From Prochilodus magdalenae (taxonomy: Eukaryota; Chordata; Actinopteri; Characiformes; Prochilodontidae), in contig JAMWET010001367.1 in NCBI GenBank assembly GCA_024036415.1, positions 1 through 64,000 on the forward strand: a DNA stretch of 64,000 bases, read 5' to 3'. The notes under the pieces are model-generated. The model was not told where the DNA came from, ran no database searches, and saw only the letters and a program-made list of their open reading frames with translations. Positions within the stretch are counted from its first letter, which is position 1; each line of letters begins with the position of its first letter. A program made the translations under genes and the position numbers. Shown piece by piece: positions 62,356 through 64,000 of the stretch.

Positions 62356-63663
62356 CTGCAGTGTATTGTCGTGGTCAGTGTCCAACTATTTTACTATTAT
62401 CAACATTACATAACATTGCATATTAAAGACAAATAACTTAAACATAACCATGGAATACTTTTCAAAATATGAAGAAAGAGAGAAAGATGATATGTATGGT
62501 GATTGGTCATTTTGAACAGTAAATGAAAACTGAAATAAAATATTAGTGCACATGGCAGCACCAGGTCCGTTAGCTCAGTAGAATTCTCTACAATGAACAA
62601 CTGCACATCAAACCATCTTGAATGGCTTTAATTGATTATTCTAGAAATCTGAAGTGGAATTCCCTTTTAAATATGACCATCCTTCAGCATAAACCTCTTG
62701 GGCTTAAGATTACTATTACACTGCCATAGAGATTACTATTATATCTCATCATACAGTTATTATTTCAGCGATATAATAGAGTCAGTGAAGCAATTAAGCC
62801 GGAATGTAGACATTAGGTTCAGGTCAAATCACAAGGTTACAGCATAGCTACCGACCTTCTGTACGGCCCCATGTGGTCTGTAGAAAACTCATTAGCCACA
62901 TTATGACTCAGTCAGTGGAGCGTGCCACACATATGGCTGACACGAGTACTGCGGGTTTGGGTTTAAGAGCTTTCTTGGCCTTCTACTTTCAGAATCTGTA
63001 ATCACACATATTAAAAGTTCCTGGGTTTGTGCAAAATGACATCTCGGAAATGGGAAAGAATGCTTGAAGGAGTGTGCTTATGCAACTCTAAACTTCAATA
63101 TATTGGACAGCCCGAGAGGAATTCAGTGTTGAATCTAAACGAAGGACCTGCCAATTATGGCCAGGGCTAGATCCTGGATCCGTGCTCTGTTGGTTCAGGC
63201 TATTGTATGTTAACAAAGGGACATATCAAAGAAGCTCTGGCATGCTTCATTTTCTGAGGTCCAGCTTATGAATACTGGCTGGAGTCAAGAAGCCTATTTT
63301 CACTTGTCATTTGATGGATCTCATATCCGGATAATGTCCAGATAAGATTTGCAAGCATTCCATGTACACCAGGTGCCCCAAATGAGCCTCCTGACAGATA
63401 GAGAACTTGTTATCATCTGTTCTGTTTTCCTTGCTCTCCAGGCAAATCCAAAAAATTCTCTTCCGGAATCTTTTGGAATTATGCCAAGCCAAAAATGCTG
63501 TCATAAAATATATCCTTGTCTTAAAATGTGACACCCCATTCAAAGGTTTTGTATAGTAATTTCCACGTTAAATTTGTATTCGGTATAAATGTGCCGTTAT
63601 GCTGCTCGTATAGGCTGCGGATTTGATCCTGATGGCCAGGCATCATCGCATACAACAAAGTAA
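62356..63663 (-). other. SorCS intron (continues to the right); no further exon recognised
   Basis: Minus-strand frames at 62406-62606 and 63307-63543 show no SorCS-like block. The next upstream exon is presumably beyond the window. Confidence 0.5.
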
Positions 63664-64000
63664 ATGTGCAAAAGTTTGTGGACAAAAAATATATAGCGTT
63701 TGTGCCCCATGTGCAGCCTTAGCAGACTCCACTCTTTTGAGGTTCTCCACAAAATTTGGGGGTTTTGGCACCATTCACTCAAAAGAGCATATGTGAGGTC
63801 AGGTCAGTTCTCTGTACAGGCCACTAGAGCTCCTCCACACCAATCCCCTCAAACCAAGTCTTTTAATGAAATTAGCTTTGTGCATAGGAGCATGCTGGAG
63901 GAGTCATGCTGGAACAGGAAGAGAGCCAAATTTGGAGGCATATTATTGTTTATAATATCTGCGTATGATGTAGCATTATCCTCCCCTACAACTAAGAAGC
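63664..64000 (-). mobile_element. Tc1-like remnant (family B), cut by the window end
   Basis: On the minus strand it reads FLFQHD, the block with the second catalytic aspartate region, followed by a broken C-terminal part (ALLSEWCQNPQIL) and the terminal phrase TTTTTTGTCCACAAACTTTT near 63672-63690. It belongs to the same family as 35440-35866. Stops and a frameshift make it inactive. Confidence 0.7.

Overview
This is teleost fish nuclear DNA. The evidence is vertebrate-type spliced exons with GT/AG borders, fish-type tRNA-derived SINEs, several decayed Tc1-like transposons of families common in fish, hAT and other MITEs, and many simple repeats. I saw no sign of a prokaryotic or viral genome. 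Similarity statements are from memory and reading by eye; no search or alignment program was run.

Bases 1 to about 28,150 form one giant near-palindrome. The left arm (1-14,664) is the reverse complement of the right arm (14,711-28,150), around a 46-nt spacer. The left arm is cut by the window start, so its true extent is unknown. The arms differ mainly by scattered small insertions and deletions, with a few tracts of perfect identity. The spacer has the length and block composition of a badly read hairpin sequencing adapter. The simplest reading is a fold-back long-read artefact that was only patchily polished. A real inverted duplication with gene conversion is the biological alternative. 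No protein gene is supported in either arm. The arms hold a SINE, a Tc1-like scrap, simple repeats and possible conserved non-coding DNA. A CpG-rich segment at the outer end of the right arm may be a promoter or first exon.

Bases 28,150-50,200 are intergenic and rich in transposon remnants: a V-type SINE, a decayed Tc1 copy at 29.2-30.0 kb, a cluster of three Tc1-like remnants at 34.0-35.9 kb, a complete non-autonomous hAT element with an 8-bp target duplication at 42.1-43.1 kb plus a truncated relative, a MITE at 46.3-46.5 kb and a composite repeat flanked by 24-bp direct repeats.

Bases 50,200-62,400 carry the 3' end of one real gene on the minus strand: a SorCS-family VPS10-domain sorting receptor (sorcs1 or sorcs3). 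Five exons with compatible splice phases encode the last part of the ectodomain, the transmembrane segment, a cytoplasmic tail with a YxxM sorting motif, and a short terminal exon. The 5' exons lie beyond the right edge. Its introns contain nested transposons, an integrase fragment of an LTR element and minisatellites.
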